A stretch of DNA of 64,000 bases from Latrodectus hesperus (Eukaryota; Arthropoda; Arachnida; Araneae; Theridiidae): positions 56,643,091 through 56,707,090 of the forward strand of contig CM075853.1 in the NCBI GenBank assembly GCA_037975125.1, in the 5' to 3' direction. Below, one piece after another: positions 36,981 through 53,100 of this stretch. The translations under genes were made by a program, and so were the position numbers. Within the stretch, counting starts at the first letter, position 1; the number at the start of each line of letters is the position of its first letter. The notes under the pieces were generated by a model. It was not told the origin of the DNA and did no database searches. It saw only the letters and a list, made by a program, of their open reading frames with translations.

Positions 36981-39547
36981 ATTATGATTTATAAAGCTTA
37001 GAGTTTAGTAAAAACCAAAAATTTTCTCATATTATTTTATTAATTATTTTATACATTTTGACTTATTCAATTATTTAAAAATATGTATTTATCCAAAAAG
37101 CATATACTTCAGGCAAAATCTTCAAATAATTAACAAATCTATTAATTAATAAACTTAACAAACTCATTTATTAATAAATTCATTCATGTTATATAAGCTT
37201 GCTTTTTATAGTGAAAAAGTTCATAATATAATTATAGCATTAATCGCTTGCGACATACATAAATGTTAAGATATGACTTTATTTTTGGAGTATACAGTTA
37301 TCAAAAATATAAATAAAAGCATGATTAATGCCTAATTCGTCTTTATCTTTACATAATAAGTTTAACATTTTTTAAAAATAAAAAATTGAGAGAGAAAATG
37401 CAAATACAACTAAATTTTGAATAAATAAATAAAGATATAGCTAACAAATAAGTAACAATTTATGTGTGTTTAGAGTTTTTAAAAGAAAGTGATTAAAATT
37501 CATTTTGTTTAATATAACAATTCAAAACTCTCCTTAGAATTCAACAACTTACTTTTTGATTAAAAAATAAAAGCTGAAAAAAGATTTCAATATCATTCTT
37601 TGAGTTTAAAAATTAATGTGAGATCGACTTCACTGAAATTTTTTTAATGGTTACATTTTTTTTAATATGATTACAAGCTAATTATGTAATATTTTCTTGT
37701 AAACATTTAACACAAATTTATTACATTTAGAAAAAAGAAAAGAAATATCAGAAACTATTGACTGCATTATAAATTTAGAAACTTTATTGAAACTCAGCAC
37801 AAAAAAGAAATAATAACAAATTTTTAAATTCATATATATTTAACTTTAGATTATGAATAACTTTATGCTTATTATTTTTATGCTTATGCTTATATTGCAT
37901 TATGGTTTATGCTTTGGCTTACTTACTCCTTTAATTTTAATTTAATAATATATGATTGAGGCTTTATTTTTAATTATATACAAATTTTGTATGATCAATG
38001 GTATTTAATTCATTTAATATGTCTCTTATATGGTGAACAGAATGACATTTTGTCTTTGTAAATAATATTTTTAAACGTTGTTTATCTTATCTGTAAATAG
38101 TGAAATAATTACATACATGAAATTATTACATATGAAATATTTACTCACTAAAATATTTCTTGTAAATAAATAACGCATCATAAATATTGTATTGCAAATT
38201 ACATTTATTAGAGTATTTCTTATAAGTATACCTATTTTAAATAATCTTTAATATTAATTTTTTCATTCCAATTCTAAATTTTCTTAATACTAAAGCAGAA
38301 GCTTTGCACATATCTGTTTTCTATTTTGAATAGATATTTCGATATAAGTTTTCCTTACCTTGTAAGTGAAGAAAATGCTTAGAAATATATAAGATATTTA
38401 TATTTAGAAATGTATAAAATTTAGAAATATATTTAGCTAATACTTCGTCTAAGATTAAAAAAAAATTTATTTATAAAACTTAGAAAAACAAAACTGATTG
38501 AAATTACAGCATGGATTGAGATCATAGGAAAATAAATTTTTAAAAATTGCAAGCTATATCACTAAAGAATAAAATGTTCTATTCAAAAATGTTTATTTAA
38601 AAGCTATTATAATAATATAAGTTATTCTCACATTTTTTTCAAATTTAATTCTGTTAGACAATAATTATAATAATATTTAGCAACATTTTAAAGGTAAAAT
38701 AAATACTCAAAAGTCATATAGCTTCGATAATATATAAAAGCACAATGGTTTTATTTTAAAATCTATATTTATAATTAACTGAAATATATTTATCGGAATT
38801 TCGATGGATTTTTAAGAGAACTCTCAAATCACTCTTACTAAAAGAAATATATGGTGTGAAAAATATTCCTATTTCAAACATTACAAATTTATTTGTTAGG
38901 TAAACCCACCTCAGAAAAACTCTTTATTCGAATGGTTATTCTCACATTTCTTCAAAAACATGGGAAAAAAACACTATTCATTATAACTATTGAGATGCTC
39001 ATCGATATTCAATGAGAAACTACAGTAAAACCATTTTTTAAACTATCACCTGTTTTTAATATTTACTTTTCGCAATGCTGCTATCTGTTGGTTTATTTTT
39101 GGACTATAAGTCTTATATTTAAAACGCTGATTTTTGAAATGAGCTTTTTATAAAAATTTCTTATATAATTCCATAAAATACATATATTTACATTATTAGT
39201 TTATGGAAGAATAAGAAAGAGGAATAAACTAATATATAAGCTTTCTATTGATAAAATGTAAATTTTATAAATTGATCAATTTTCATGAAAACTTTTAAGG
39301 GCGATATAAAAATAAAAAATTCTTTAAAGAACTTTTCATTTTTAAACTAAATGGGAGTTTAAATTTACACAATGTTCAAATAATCCAAATTAAAATAAAT
39401 ATTTTATTAATGAATTTTAAAAGTGAATAATAAAATCTGTTTGAAATTGTTATATTTGTATGTTTCTGAGTCCTAATTTATTATGTTTTTTTCTTACCTG
39501 TCAGCAGAACTCATATTTCTGAATTCAAACAAACTCTAAACTTTTTT

Positions 39548-39766
39548 ATCATAAATTTTAACAAATTATTCTTATTTTTTTTAATTTGAACTATTTTAGT
39601 TTCTACAATAATCGAACCAACACAAAGTTCAATATATTAAGTTAATTTATGATATAAATTTGTTAAAATTTATATCATAAATTTTAACAAATTATTCTTA
39701 TTTTTTTTTAATTTGAACTTTTTTAGTTTCCAATAATCGAACCAACACAAAGTTCAATAAATTAAG
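39548..39766 (+). repeat. Tandem duplication of about 94 bp
   Basis: 39548-39641 and 39674-39766 are nearly identical, sharing AATAATCGAACCAACACAAA and the flanking T-rich stretch, with a 126-bp offset. High identity suggests a recent event. Confidence 0.9.
39644..39683. repeat. Perfect 18-bp inverted repeat between the duplicated blocks
   Basis: AATTTATGATATAAATTT (39644-39661) and its exact complement (39666-39683) are separated by GTTA. It spans the junction of the tandem duplication and may have promoted it. Confidence 0.92.
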
Positions 39767-41569
39767 ATTCACATCACTTTGTTTGTTCTTTTACGTTCTG
39801 AAAATAATGTCTCAAATTTCCCTCATTTTTTTCTTCTTTTCATGAATAATTCACACAATAACTTTGTTTTATATTGGTAAAATTATTTGTTTTACAGATT
39901 CGAGGTTTTATATTTGCAAAATATTTAAAGAAATATTTTGCAGATTTACCTTAGTAGCAAATGCTAAACTAATATGTTTCTATTTAGATTTTGTTATATG
40001 TATAAATTCCCTGTTATATAAATGATAATACACAATTTACATTTTTAATTTATTAGCGAAACAGTATGTTACAATTTTTATAGAGTAATGTTTGTTTACG
40101 CAGTTATGGAGATTTGTAAAATAATTATAACTAGATTTTTTTCACGCTTGATATTGGTTCAAAAAGTGAAAAATATCTCCATTAATATTGCCAAATAACT
40201 CATTTTTATTCTTTGTTGAAGTTTAACTGACTTAATATCAAAATGAATTTCGTTTAGATATATTAAATTTTTTGCGGTTTCAATTAATCATGGAAACATT
40301 GACAAAAAGCAGAGATAATTCAAAAATATTTTTTATACAAGCATTTTTAATCAATACAATGCCATTGCCAAAATATATATATATTTTTATGAATTAAAAT
40401 TCATTCCTTATTTACTTAGAAACGCATATATTTTTTAACTTCGCACATTTATGAAGGAAAATTTCCTTTGTTGTACTTTTTTCGAAATAATCTTTACTGA
40501 AATATAAATAAAACTTACAAATATTAAATTTAATTACTTTATCAATCAGTGCTGACATCTATCTTTCTTTTATCAAACGACATATATCTAAAAATTGAAA
40601 TTTAAGAACTTAGATTTCGAATATTTTTTCATCACATGCAAATAATAATATCAGTAATCAATAAAAAAAAATTGGTTTAGTAAATTATTTAAAATTTCAG
40701 TTTTCAAAATTTTTAAAATGAAAATGTATGTATTTTTATCTAAGTAAAGTAAAACTAGAAAACCATTTTAAATTTAAATAATTAGCCTTTCTAAATAAAA
40801 TAAATATTGTTTTGTTACTATAAACTTATAATAATAAAATTATTGTTTCATACATAGCAATAAAATTATTCTTGTTATAACCTTAAAATTAAAAAATTAA
40901 TTTTACAAGTTAGCATGTTATTAGCAATTATTTAATTAACAAATTTATAAAATTAATGTTAAAAATATTTAAAAATTTTTTTAAAATTGAAATTGTTGAA
41001 GTCTTGTTAAGATTTCCTTATGACACTAATTAACAAACAAGCAAAATATCCACTTTAATAAAATGAGAATTCTGAAAAATCAACAATGACAACATAAAGA
41101 ATTCATTTTAAATCCTTTATATATATTGTAATGGAAATATTTTTTCTCTTTTCGCATTTTTTAAAAATTTTCTTTAACATTGTAAGAGGAATATGATTGT
41201 GTGAAAAATTATTTCCTTAAAATATTAGCATACTTTTAAAGAAAAGAGAGAAAACTATATATTAAAAAATAAATTATTTGGCTGAATAAGTACATATGTT
41301 GTGCATAAACACAAATTTATGATTTAGATTTTAATATGTAATGATAAAGCGTTAAAAAATAAGACAGTAAATTAATAGTCTGACTGGTCAACTTAAATTT
41401 AGAAATCAAAGAATTAATATTTTATACAGAAAACTTGATAGAAATTATGCTTATTATTAAGTACGAGCAAAAGTTAATACCATAATACCATTTTGAAAGA
41501 AGTAAAATTCTTGTTAAACTGAGGTGATACGGCAAATTGTTACCCTATAAACGGGTACCTATGGCATGT

Positions 41570-41712
41570 GTGTAGAGCAAAGTCGTACTTTCACCTTCAT
41601 GGTGCTCTGATTAAAAACGAAAGACGCTCCCATTTGACTTAAATCTGCATAGCCAAAAGGCATAGCGAGCTTGGCTTGTCCAAGTGTCATTAGAAACAAC
41701 AACAACAACGTG
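41570..41712 (+). mobile_element. SINE family B, 5'-truncated copy
   Basis: This shares ordered blocks with the 3' half of the full copy at 59.2 kb: GTACTTTCACCTTC, GGT(G/A)..CTG, ACGAAAGA, TTGACTTAAAT, ATAGCCAA, GGCATAGCGAGCTTGG and GTC(C/T)AAGTGTC. It ends in (AAC)n. The tRNA head is absent. The adjacent segment 41528-41569 may also belong to it. Confidence 0.8.
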
Positions 41713-43877
41713 AAATTTTAGTGACCAGAATTTCTTAAAATTAAGATTGTGGGATCAGAGCATGTAAGTAAACAGTATTTCTGGCAATATAGCATTTATA
41801 TGATGTAATATTATTTAGCAAATGATAAAACAGGCATATTGTCTATCTGTTTATCGTTCCCCAAAAATAATATTGTAAATGTAACGAGTGTCAAATTTAG
41901 CAGAATTGTGGACATCTGTTTGCAGATAGTCAAGAAAGAAGATAGAAGCATTCAGAATCATCCAAAGGTCGAAGTACTTCTGTATCAAGCAACAGAAGTA
42001 TACCAAATTCTGAGTAAATTTTTCGATATAAATTTTAAAAAAAATGTATAACTTTTAACCCGGATATCTATTTGGTTAGCCCGAAAGCTCAGAGATTCAC
42101 ATGAAGAAAAATTGTCTGCGGTTGGACAAATTAATCTTTAATCTGTTTCATAATTAAGTTTTAAAAAATCGTTCTTTGAGTTTCGGAATTTATGAAATGA
42201 AACTTAATCAGGCATATGTACTTAAAAGTTTACTTTTTATCTCAAGTTATGCATTATATTGTTGTCATTTCTAGTATAAGCGAATAAAAAATTCAAAATA
42301 AGGAACATGATTACTTTTCAAGTTTTAACCTTTAAAAATTGTGAAGGTTCTTATGAAGATGTGATATAATTTGTTTGAATGTATTTATTAATCGTATTAC
42401 TACCATTACGGACACTTGGAAAAATATCCAAAATTATTATTACTATTATTTTTCTGCAATCTAGACTTATTATTTTCCCGTTAATTTTAGAGTATTCATA
42501 AACAGTGATATTTTCAAATCTATTACATTAATGCTTCTGAAAGAAGAAAGCAAATTACAATTCTAAGACTACACGAATTATCTGAAGACATTCCTGATTG
42601 ACCAACAGATAAAATGCTCTGATTTATAGCATAAATGATTGCGAATATAGTGAAATATTCAGAAAAAAACTCACTTAACCATTTATGCAGACAATTTAAA
42701 TTTGATTTTAAGAATAAACTATGTTTTAGTAGACAACAAAAAAGAGCTTGTTCTTTTACAAGAATAGAATAGCAAAAATGATAATTTTTACCAAAGTAAA
42801 GACGACTACACAATCATTACCATTTTTACCAAAAACCAATATTCAATTATCACAATTCCTTTTTAAAGAAATCACAGAAAAGCAAAGCTGAAAAATTTAA
42901 GAATCATGGAATCTTGTTGTAGAACTGAAAAATCAAAAAACTGGACTACACAAAACTGAAAAATTAAAATTTTCGTCCTGCGTAAGATGTAAAGCTTTAA
43001 AAAAACTTGATTAAGTTTATTTTTTAAATGTATGTATATTTATAGCATATACACGAGAAAGTATGTGATATTTTTGTTCGTGATTATTTACTTTATTTGA
43101 GCTTGGATGAAATGTAATTAGATACATGACAGTTATAAATTTATTTTCCAAAACAAATTTAACTATCAGTTCTTTCTAATCTTCTTAGTAAACGTTTTTC
43201 TTCTTCGTCTTAGTAAAAGTTCAGAAAAGTTGAAAAACCAAAGTCAAATTAATTCAGTAATTCAATGAATTTATTTGTTTGATAAAACCTTTAATTTACT
43301 TTCTCTTTCTTTTATTTTCAAATACAAAACAATTTTTAAGGGACCACTGCTATCAGAACATATTTTCAATGCGAACAAACTTTTCATCTAAAATTTTTTA
43401 GAATCCTTTATTGAGGTTATAATTCTCGTGTAAAAGATGAGAAATTATTTAAATTTATAAACTTTTTGATTAAGCATATTTAAAATATTATATTGTGTAA
43501 TTTTATTACGTATTTTACCTTTCTTTTTTTTAGATTCACAAATACTCTGCTTTACTAATAAAATACAATTTGATGGCTAGTATAATTTACATTAACAAAT
43601 ACATGTCAATAATATGAATTATATTAATATAAAATATATTATTTGTTCCAATAAATATTTAAGAAGACTTAACAAAACTCTGAATTTACATTCTTACATA
43701 AGTCAAGAAGTTTATGGATTTGAATATCTTAAATATTTCTTTTACTTTTATTTTAACAAAATTCAATACATGTAATAACATAAAAAAAATTTTATGTTTA
43801 TGTTTTTATTTCTTAGAATTAATGTTTACTTGTAGTTTGAAGAATCTTTATTCACTTTAATTATATATTAATAATAT

Positions 43878-43949
43878 TCGATTTTCAAATAAGTTTCTCT
43901 CCAGCATAAAAATATTTTTATGCTAAAGAGAAATTTATTCGAAAATCAA
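43878..43949. repeat. 36-bp inverted repeat without a spacer
   Basis: The arms meet at 43913/43914, where GCATAAAAATATTTTTATGC is perfectly self-complementary. Outward the arms match except for four or five positions (for example TTTCTCTCCAGC against GCTAAAGAGAAA). The missing loop suits a palindromic DNA element better than a small-RNA precursor. Confidence 0.85.
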
Positions 43950-45574
43950 AGAATTTTAAGCATCATAATTTTTTAAATATCTTAAAAAACTCAAGATTTG
44001 CGAAGTATTTTTTACTTTAGAATCACCTCAAATACAAAAAGCAAATCAATAGCAATTATGTAAAATTGACATATTAGTTAACCTTCCTATATAATGCAAT
44101 TTTATATACATATATATAATGCTTAGTTTTTTATAAACTATTCTATATATATAAAACTTACAAATTAAATACTTAGGTAAATATTCTAAGTATATCGTGT
44201 GCTAATATTTGCAATATGTTTTAAGCACTTCATTGAATTTATATTATATAAATTGTGTAGAATGTGTTGCAGATATTTATTTAATTTACAAAAGTATATT
44301 GGATATTTACTTATTACAAAATTATTTCAAAATGGTATTTAATTTACTATGTCAGAAATTTCATGTAGTTTTCTGATTTATTTAAACTCACAAAAAGCAC
44401 AAAAAATTATTTAAATGTAAACTAAAATATTTTACAAATAAAACAGACTTCGTACTTTTTATTATCAAAATATAAAATTTGCTTTAGTAAATGAAAACTT
44501 TTAGTATTTATTGAAGAATTCCGAAGTTACTTTTTCATTATATTTTTTATTTCTTCAGATTTTCATTATTGTTTATCTAAATATTACCTTATTTGACACT
44601 GTTTACATTTTTACATTCCACGTATTTTTATATAAACATGTTTCAGTTATATTTACGAATACATGTTTACAATTTACGATGACAAATTTGTTTTTATAAA
44701 ACAAATTAGCATTCATATATATAAATGTGCTGATGAAATGACAAAATAAATTTCTTCTACATATCAAAATTCTTGAATTGAAAAATAAAATTCAAAATTC
44801 ATTTGATTTATTCACTCTTTTTACATATAGATCCGAGTGAATGTTACACTAATTAATAATATGCTATGAAATAAAAAAAAATGTAATTTTAAACTTATCT
44901 CTCTTTTATTATTTTTGAAATGAAGAAAATTACATCATCAATTTCAGGAAAAGCATATAAAAATATGCTTAAAATAATCCTTTAAGTTATATTTTTAAAA
45001 TTTTGCTTAATAGAAAATGAAATTTTTGTTTTTAATATCTAATGAAATCGAAAACTAATTAAAATTGGGTCTCGAAAAATAAACCTTATATAAATGAACA
45101 AAAGGCAGACAAAACCTATAAAAATATTTAAAGTAATTTCAAATTTTAAATAAATATTACTGATCAAATATTTTTGCTTAATAATATTTTAAAAATAATT
45201 AATTATTGTAATTATTCTTAAGTTAATTATTGTAAGTATTGGATTGAATTAAACCCCTGTAATGTATTCATTCAAAAATCATGCATTAGGAAATAATTCA
45301 CTTAAAATTAGGAGTACTTTGATTATGTTGGATTACAATTTTTCTTCTGAAAATGTATTATCATTAATAAATTTTGAAAAGAAACAAACTATATGTGATG
45401 ATTGGTAGAGAAGTTAAACAGAAATCAATTTATATTAAAATGAACTCAATTATGATTTGTGTAATAAATGAAATCTTCAACTATGAAGATTGAGGTAATG
45501 CTAATTAATAGATATAAATTTAAAATGGAAATCGATACACATTCACACTTTAAGAAATACTTGTAAAGAAAACA

Positions 45575-45582
45575 TCTATCTA

Positions 45583-45615
<33 letters not shown>
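45575..45615. repeat. Compound (TATC)n(TA)n microsatellite
   Basis: Three to four TATC units run into an AT dinucleotide tract of about 30 bases. Confidence 0.95.
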
Positions 45616-45619
<4 letters not shown>

Positions 45620-46382
45620 ATAAAATAATGAATTCTCATACAAAAACTTTATTTTTTATCTGCAACATAATATTGTTATTTAAACTTAATTATATCTTCT
45701 AATTTTTAACGAATAACTAGAACTTAATATTAAAAAAAACATTTGTAAAAGAGAATAATATTTTTTAAACAACTACCTCTTTTATTCATAAAGGCTTCAA
45801 ATGAATCAGGCCAAAAATTAGGTAATTATGTTCTCGTTCTCAGTTATAATACGTTACATAATAGCTTAACGTAAGTCGAGTTATATTTTATAAAATTCTT
45901 TATTTCATTATTCTACATAAGTAAATAGAGCTAACTATACATAATGTTTTACTTAAGTAAATGGAGTTATATTTTACTGTGTATAAATGTTTTATTTAAT
46001 GATTTTGTAAATGTTATAAATATAAAACGCTTATATTTATACTTAGTTCGGAGTTTTGTATAATTTTCCCAGTGATCATTCAAAATATAAATCTCTACAG
46101 TATTTTAATGTATTTAAAAGCTTTGATGATGTTTCATTTAATTTTTATGAATAAATTATATTTTATTTATTAATAATATTTACTAGTTAACCTTTGGCTT
46201 TTGATGTTCATTGCAGATAAAAATTTCGACAATTGATTTCCATTTTATAATATCAATAAAAATGTTATAAAGCTCAATAACTTAATTGCAGAAAATACAT
46301 AAGAGATTCGTCACATAATACAAAAAATTACACATAGTAAAGAAGTGAAATAACTTAATTAACAAAAAATACAATTTTGTGT

Positions 46383-47010
46383 TACTTAGACCCTCCTCCT
46401 CCCCCACCTTACAATATTGTGGAAGGAAAAGGGAATGTTAAAGGAAAAATGGGAATAAGGTTGGGTTTTCAACACTTTGTCAAAATCAACCAACCAGCTT
46501 CTGTGTTTGCTCATTCGCTTGATGTGTGGGCAGGTAAACCGGTCTCAGGGTCAGGTGCGGCGCGTGGTGGGGGCCCTATACTTCGTGTGTGGGCCCCACC
46601 GACCTGTCAGGGCCCTCGGTTTGAAGCCTGACCCCGAGTTGACCCGATTCCGATTCGCGTTCGGCACCTCTGTGGGAATTACAAGGAGACCGTGTAAACT
46701 GTTTGTTCTGACTTTCAGGCTTTTTGACTTTGATGAAGTGACGATACCTGATTAACTGGAATGAATGCGCATCCGTCCAAGGTATCCCGGGGTGGTCTAT
46801 TCATGTTTCCAACTCTCCAATCGCATCCGTTCTCCCATGATGCCCCCTACTTTAGGATAATCTGCTCTCCATTGGCATGAGGTGTAAAGGATTACGCAGG
46901 ATTACGCCATGCCCTGAGGACGGAATGAATAACTCACCCTTGTAAAGCTCGGTGAACTGTCGTCTAATTGGTGAACCGCAACACATTACGCAACCGATCC
47001 ATGGGCATTT
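46383..47010. other. GC-rich island of unknown nature
   Basis: About 600 bases with GC content near half, in a neighbourhood below one quarter. It contains GTGCGGCGCGTGGTGGGGGC, GGGCCCCACCGACCTGTCAG and a small repeat (AGGATTACGC twice near 46890-46905). Two overlapping open frames cross its first part, without an evident domain. It could be a mobile element of a family I do not recognise, or recently acquired DNA. No inverted or direct terminal repeats were found at the edges. Confidence 0.7.
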
Positions 47011-49571
<2,561 letters not shown>

Positions 49572-49794
49572 TATAAATTTAGAGTAAATATATCCTTTTA
49601 ATTACTTTAATTGACAACGATTTTTAATCTGTAAATCTCTAGCTTTCTTTATAATTATATGCTTGATTTTGATAATATACCAGATATTTTATGATAAGTA
49701 ATCATTCTACGATTTTTTAGACATAATTGTAAGCATTTTAGACATTAACTTTTTGTTCCAATGATTCGGAATGATTTATACCAAAATAAAGGAA

Positions 49795-50110
49795 TTTCTA
49801 AAGTGGAAAATCTGTTCTCCTTAAGGTTTTGTTAAATGGTCCGCTGCAGTCGTTATCAAACAGGAAAGTGCTTCGATTCAATAAGCTTTTATTCCTCTGT
49901 CCTGTCAGAGCCTTATTGCCGAGAATCTCTCCAATATCCTTCGGAAAACAATGACTGGTGTCCCCTCTTTCAGTTTGTTCTGTTAAGCACTTCTTGATGA
50001 TTGGCAAACTCGGCTCTCTCGGGAGAGCAAATAATATAGCCAGGACTCACTGAACTAATTGAAGAGTCAGGCCGCCTGCCCTGACTCTACTTTAAAAGAA
50101 ATGTCCGGCA
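49795..50110. other. GC-richer unrecognised segment with a small hairpin
   Basis: About 315 bases of more complex sequence. Near its right end AGAGTCAGG (50063-50071) is exactly complementary to 50080-50088 around an 8-base loop. A 69-codon minus-strand frame crosses it but shows no known motif. A retroelement fragment is possible. Confidence 0.35.
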
Positions 50111-53100
50111 ACTTTGTTTCTAATCAACATAGAAGAAAATGTTAACTATCTTAAAACATGCGGAGCCAAAGCACAATTGAAATTAAACTACATGTATGTT
50201 AAGAAGTGAGATGAGACATTTAAATATTCTTTACTCTAAACTGAAATCTGAATGCTAAAATGCTTTTGTTTAAATTTATCGAATGTATTAAAAGTCATAT
50301 GCTAGAATGGAAACAACAAGCAATAAAATATTTGTACTTGCTAATAACAATTTCTATTAAAATGAAATTTAATAACTTTTTGCAATAAAAATAAATATGA
50401 AAATGCTGCTTTAATCATACTACATATATTTATTAAAACTGTAAATGAAAATTAAAAAAGAAACATATCTAAATACTGTTGCGGGTTATTTATTTCATTG
50501 GATAAAAGTTTTTGTTTTTACAGAAAAGATTTCATGCCTGTATCATTTTTTATTGTTAATTTTGAAAATATGATATTAGGAAATTTGTTTTAAAAAGAAA
50601 ATGTAAGAAACTACCGAAATTTCTTGATTCTAATTGGGATCATTAATCTTAAAATCATTTGAATTTTACAAATTATACTTATCTCGAAGCATTCAAATTT
50701 CTTGCATGAGGAAAACAAAAATAAAAACAGTATTCTTATGTATAATTCTGAAAATTCGTATTTCAAATTAATTTTAAATCAGGGTTAAATAAATTCCAAT
50801 CAAAAGGCGGAGAATCAAAGATCCTACCCGTAATCAAATAAAATCAAAAGAAAAATAGCTAAATAAAAAAATAAATAAACTAAAAGTAAAAAAAATAGAA
50901 AAAAAAAAGAATAAACTTATTAAAAAATTTCTTTTAAATTTATGCACAAATTAATTACATGTTGTTATTTAAATGTATATAAATTACGCGAAAAATAATA
51001 CTTAAAATATTTCCTTTATGCTTATAACTGAAAAGCGGAACAAAATGATATAAAAAATAATAATGCGTCAAAAATATAATAAAAACAATATGAAATAAGA
51101 AAATTTTCCATTTAATTTTAAAAGTATGAGCTTTGAAAACAAATAATAGCCTTATTTTACATAACTGATTTCACTTTTGGTTTCTTTACGATTACTATAC
51201 TTGTACATGAGAGTTATTCCACTTCTTTTTGGTATGGAAACATTTTCTGTATTTAAATTGTTTGCAAATGACTTGCTGACATATAGCTGATCATTTTAAA
51301 TTCTAAATTTTGATTCATCAAGAACTATTAAGACTAATCTTCCTGAAGTGGAATGGCACAAATTTAATTTAATTATACTTGAGATTGCATAACAGAAAAT
51401 GGATACTGAGTTTCTGCTTGCACATCATGCTTAAGCTTTTGGCTTTTACAACATTTAAATAAGGCATACTGTCTATGAAAAACAGTTTAAAATATGTATT
51501 TAATGTTCTGAAAAGAGACTTTTAGTTGTTCAACTATCTACTACTACTACACAATGTAAAAATTGGAAATTTATGACCACTGCTTCTTTTTTAAAAAAAA
51601 TTCGATTTAAGAATTAATTTTTGATATCTTACGGTTTATTTTCTGCTTAACAGTCCTTTTTTTATGCACGAAGACTACTTACACATCCAGCCTGATATCT
51701 CATGAAAAATAGATTATTTAAAATTGTTTTTTTCAAAATTAGATAATTAGTCAAGTAAAATTCTTATAACTAGTTTCAAGAATTGTCAGCATAACACACG
51801 TGTATTTTTATTATGTTTACAGTTTTCCCTTGAAATATCTATAGTGTTTAAGATTTTAAATAGTGTCTTAACTTCATTTGATTAATACTTTTGTAGAAAA
51901 AAAATTCATGGAAGAGAAGACATTGACTTCAGAATTACTTCCGAAGAACATTCAAGGAAACTACATAGAACCACACTTGTAGCATTATTTCCACTACAGA
52001 TGACTTATATTCAAAATACGAATTTGTACTACTACCATAGTTTCCGCATTTCTTAAAGTTCATCACAACAAGGAAGTGGAAGTATTTATGAAAATGCACA
52101 GAACACCTGTGAAAAGAAAAGTTCAGTGTTCTCTTCAGGACAACACATTGTAGAAATTTGTTCACTAACCTAATGAACCAAAACACTGAAGGTCATATCC
52201 ATATCCTGAGATATGTCCAAAGCCAAGAATGCGAAAATACGATTCCTGGTAAGGTATCTTTCGAATCCAACCTTCGAATCGACTTTGAATTGTACTCAGT
52301 GGGGGATAAGTGTGGGAATCCACGATTTCTTAACACTTATTGTGAATATTATTACCACAGCGAATATATAGAGAAATACATATTTTTTTCTTATGCTCTA
52401 AGATCCATTGAAGTTTCACTTCATTTTTTCTTTCATTCACCGTGTTACCATGTAACGATTTTACACTCGCGAGCACGAGGACTTTTGTGAAGAATGGGAA
52501 TCGTCTTGTTGATGTCAGTAAGTGCAGGGGTCGAATCCATAGTGAGAAAATCAAATTATTCAAAATATTAGTATAATAATGGGCATAAAGAACGTAAATC
52601 TGTTATTAGAATCATTTTCAAAAGAAAAATTTCTATATGAATAATAAAAATTGTGATTTTTAAAATAAGACTTAATTTAATACATTTTCGCATAAGTATT
52701 TAATAAATATAAAATTATATTATTCGTTAATAATAAATATCTTTTAATAATAGTAGAATCAAAGAAGTTAAGATGTTTGCTATAAAGTTATAAATAACTA
52801 TCTCTTTTTTAGACTTTTTCTTAAATATTTAAAAAAATAACAAAATACTAAAATAAACACGAAAATAGCAATGATAATTTAAAAATATGCATTTAAATAG
52901 TCAATTTTTTTATTGAAGTAAAAGTAATTTGAAAACGTATGGTATACAAAATATAGTCAATAAAACAAGAGATTTCTAATTAAAAATATGTGATTATAGT
53001 CAAAATTTATAACTATACATTGAATTAAATAATCTCACTTAGTAATTACTTACGTACTAATGATGCTTTGCCAAATATTCCTGTGTAAAATTTAAATAGT

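Larger units (their letters stand above)
36981..41569. other. Gene-free AT-rich spacer downstream of LPMO gene 2
   Basis: No gene is supportable. The only structure noticed is a local tandem duplication with a palindrome at 39.5-39.8 kb. Confidence 0.6.
41713..46380. other. Gene-free AT-rich spacer
   Basis: No gene is supportable. It contains one long inverted repeat at 43.9 kb and a small TATC/TA microsatellite at 45.6 kb. Confidence 0.6.

Noticed and set aside
42523..42813. 96-codon minus-strand open frame
   Set aside because: Low-complexity composition and no homology that I recognise; likely chance.
46377..46755. Two overlapping open frames in the GC-rich island
   Set aside because: Open frames are expected in GC-rich DNA, and there is no domain, signal or repeat of codon pattern to support coding.
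52158..52490. 110-codon open frame
   Set aside because: No recognisable domain or splice context. An antisense frame of similar quality overlaps it.
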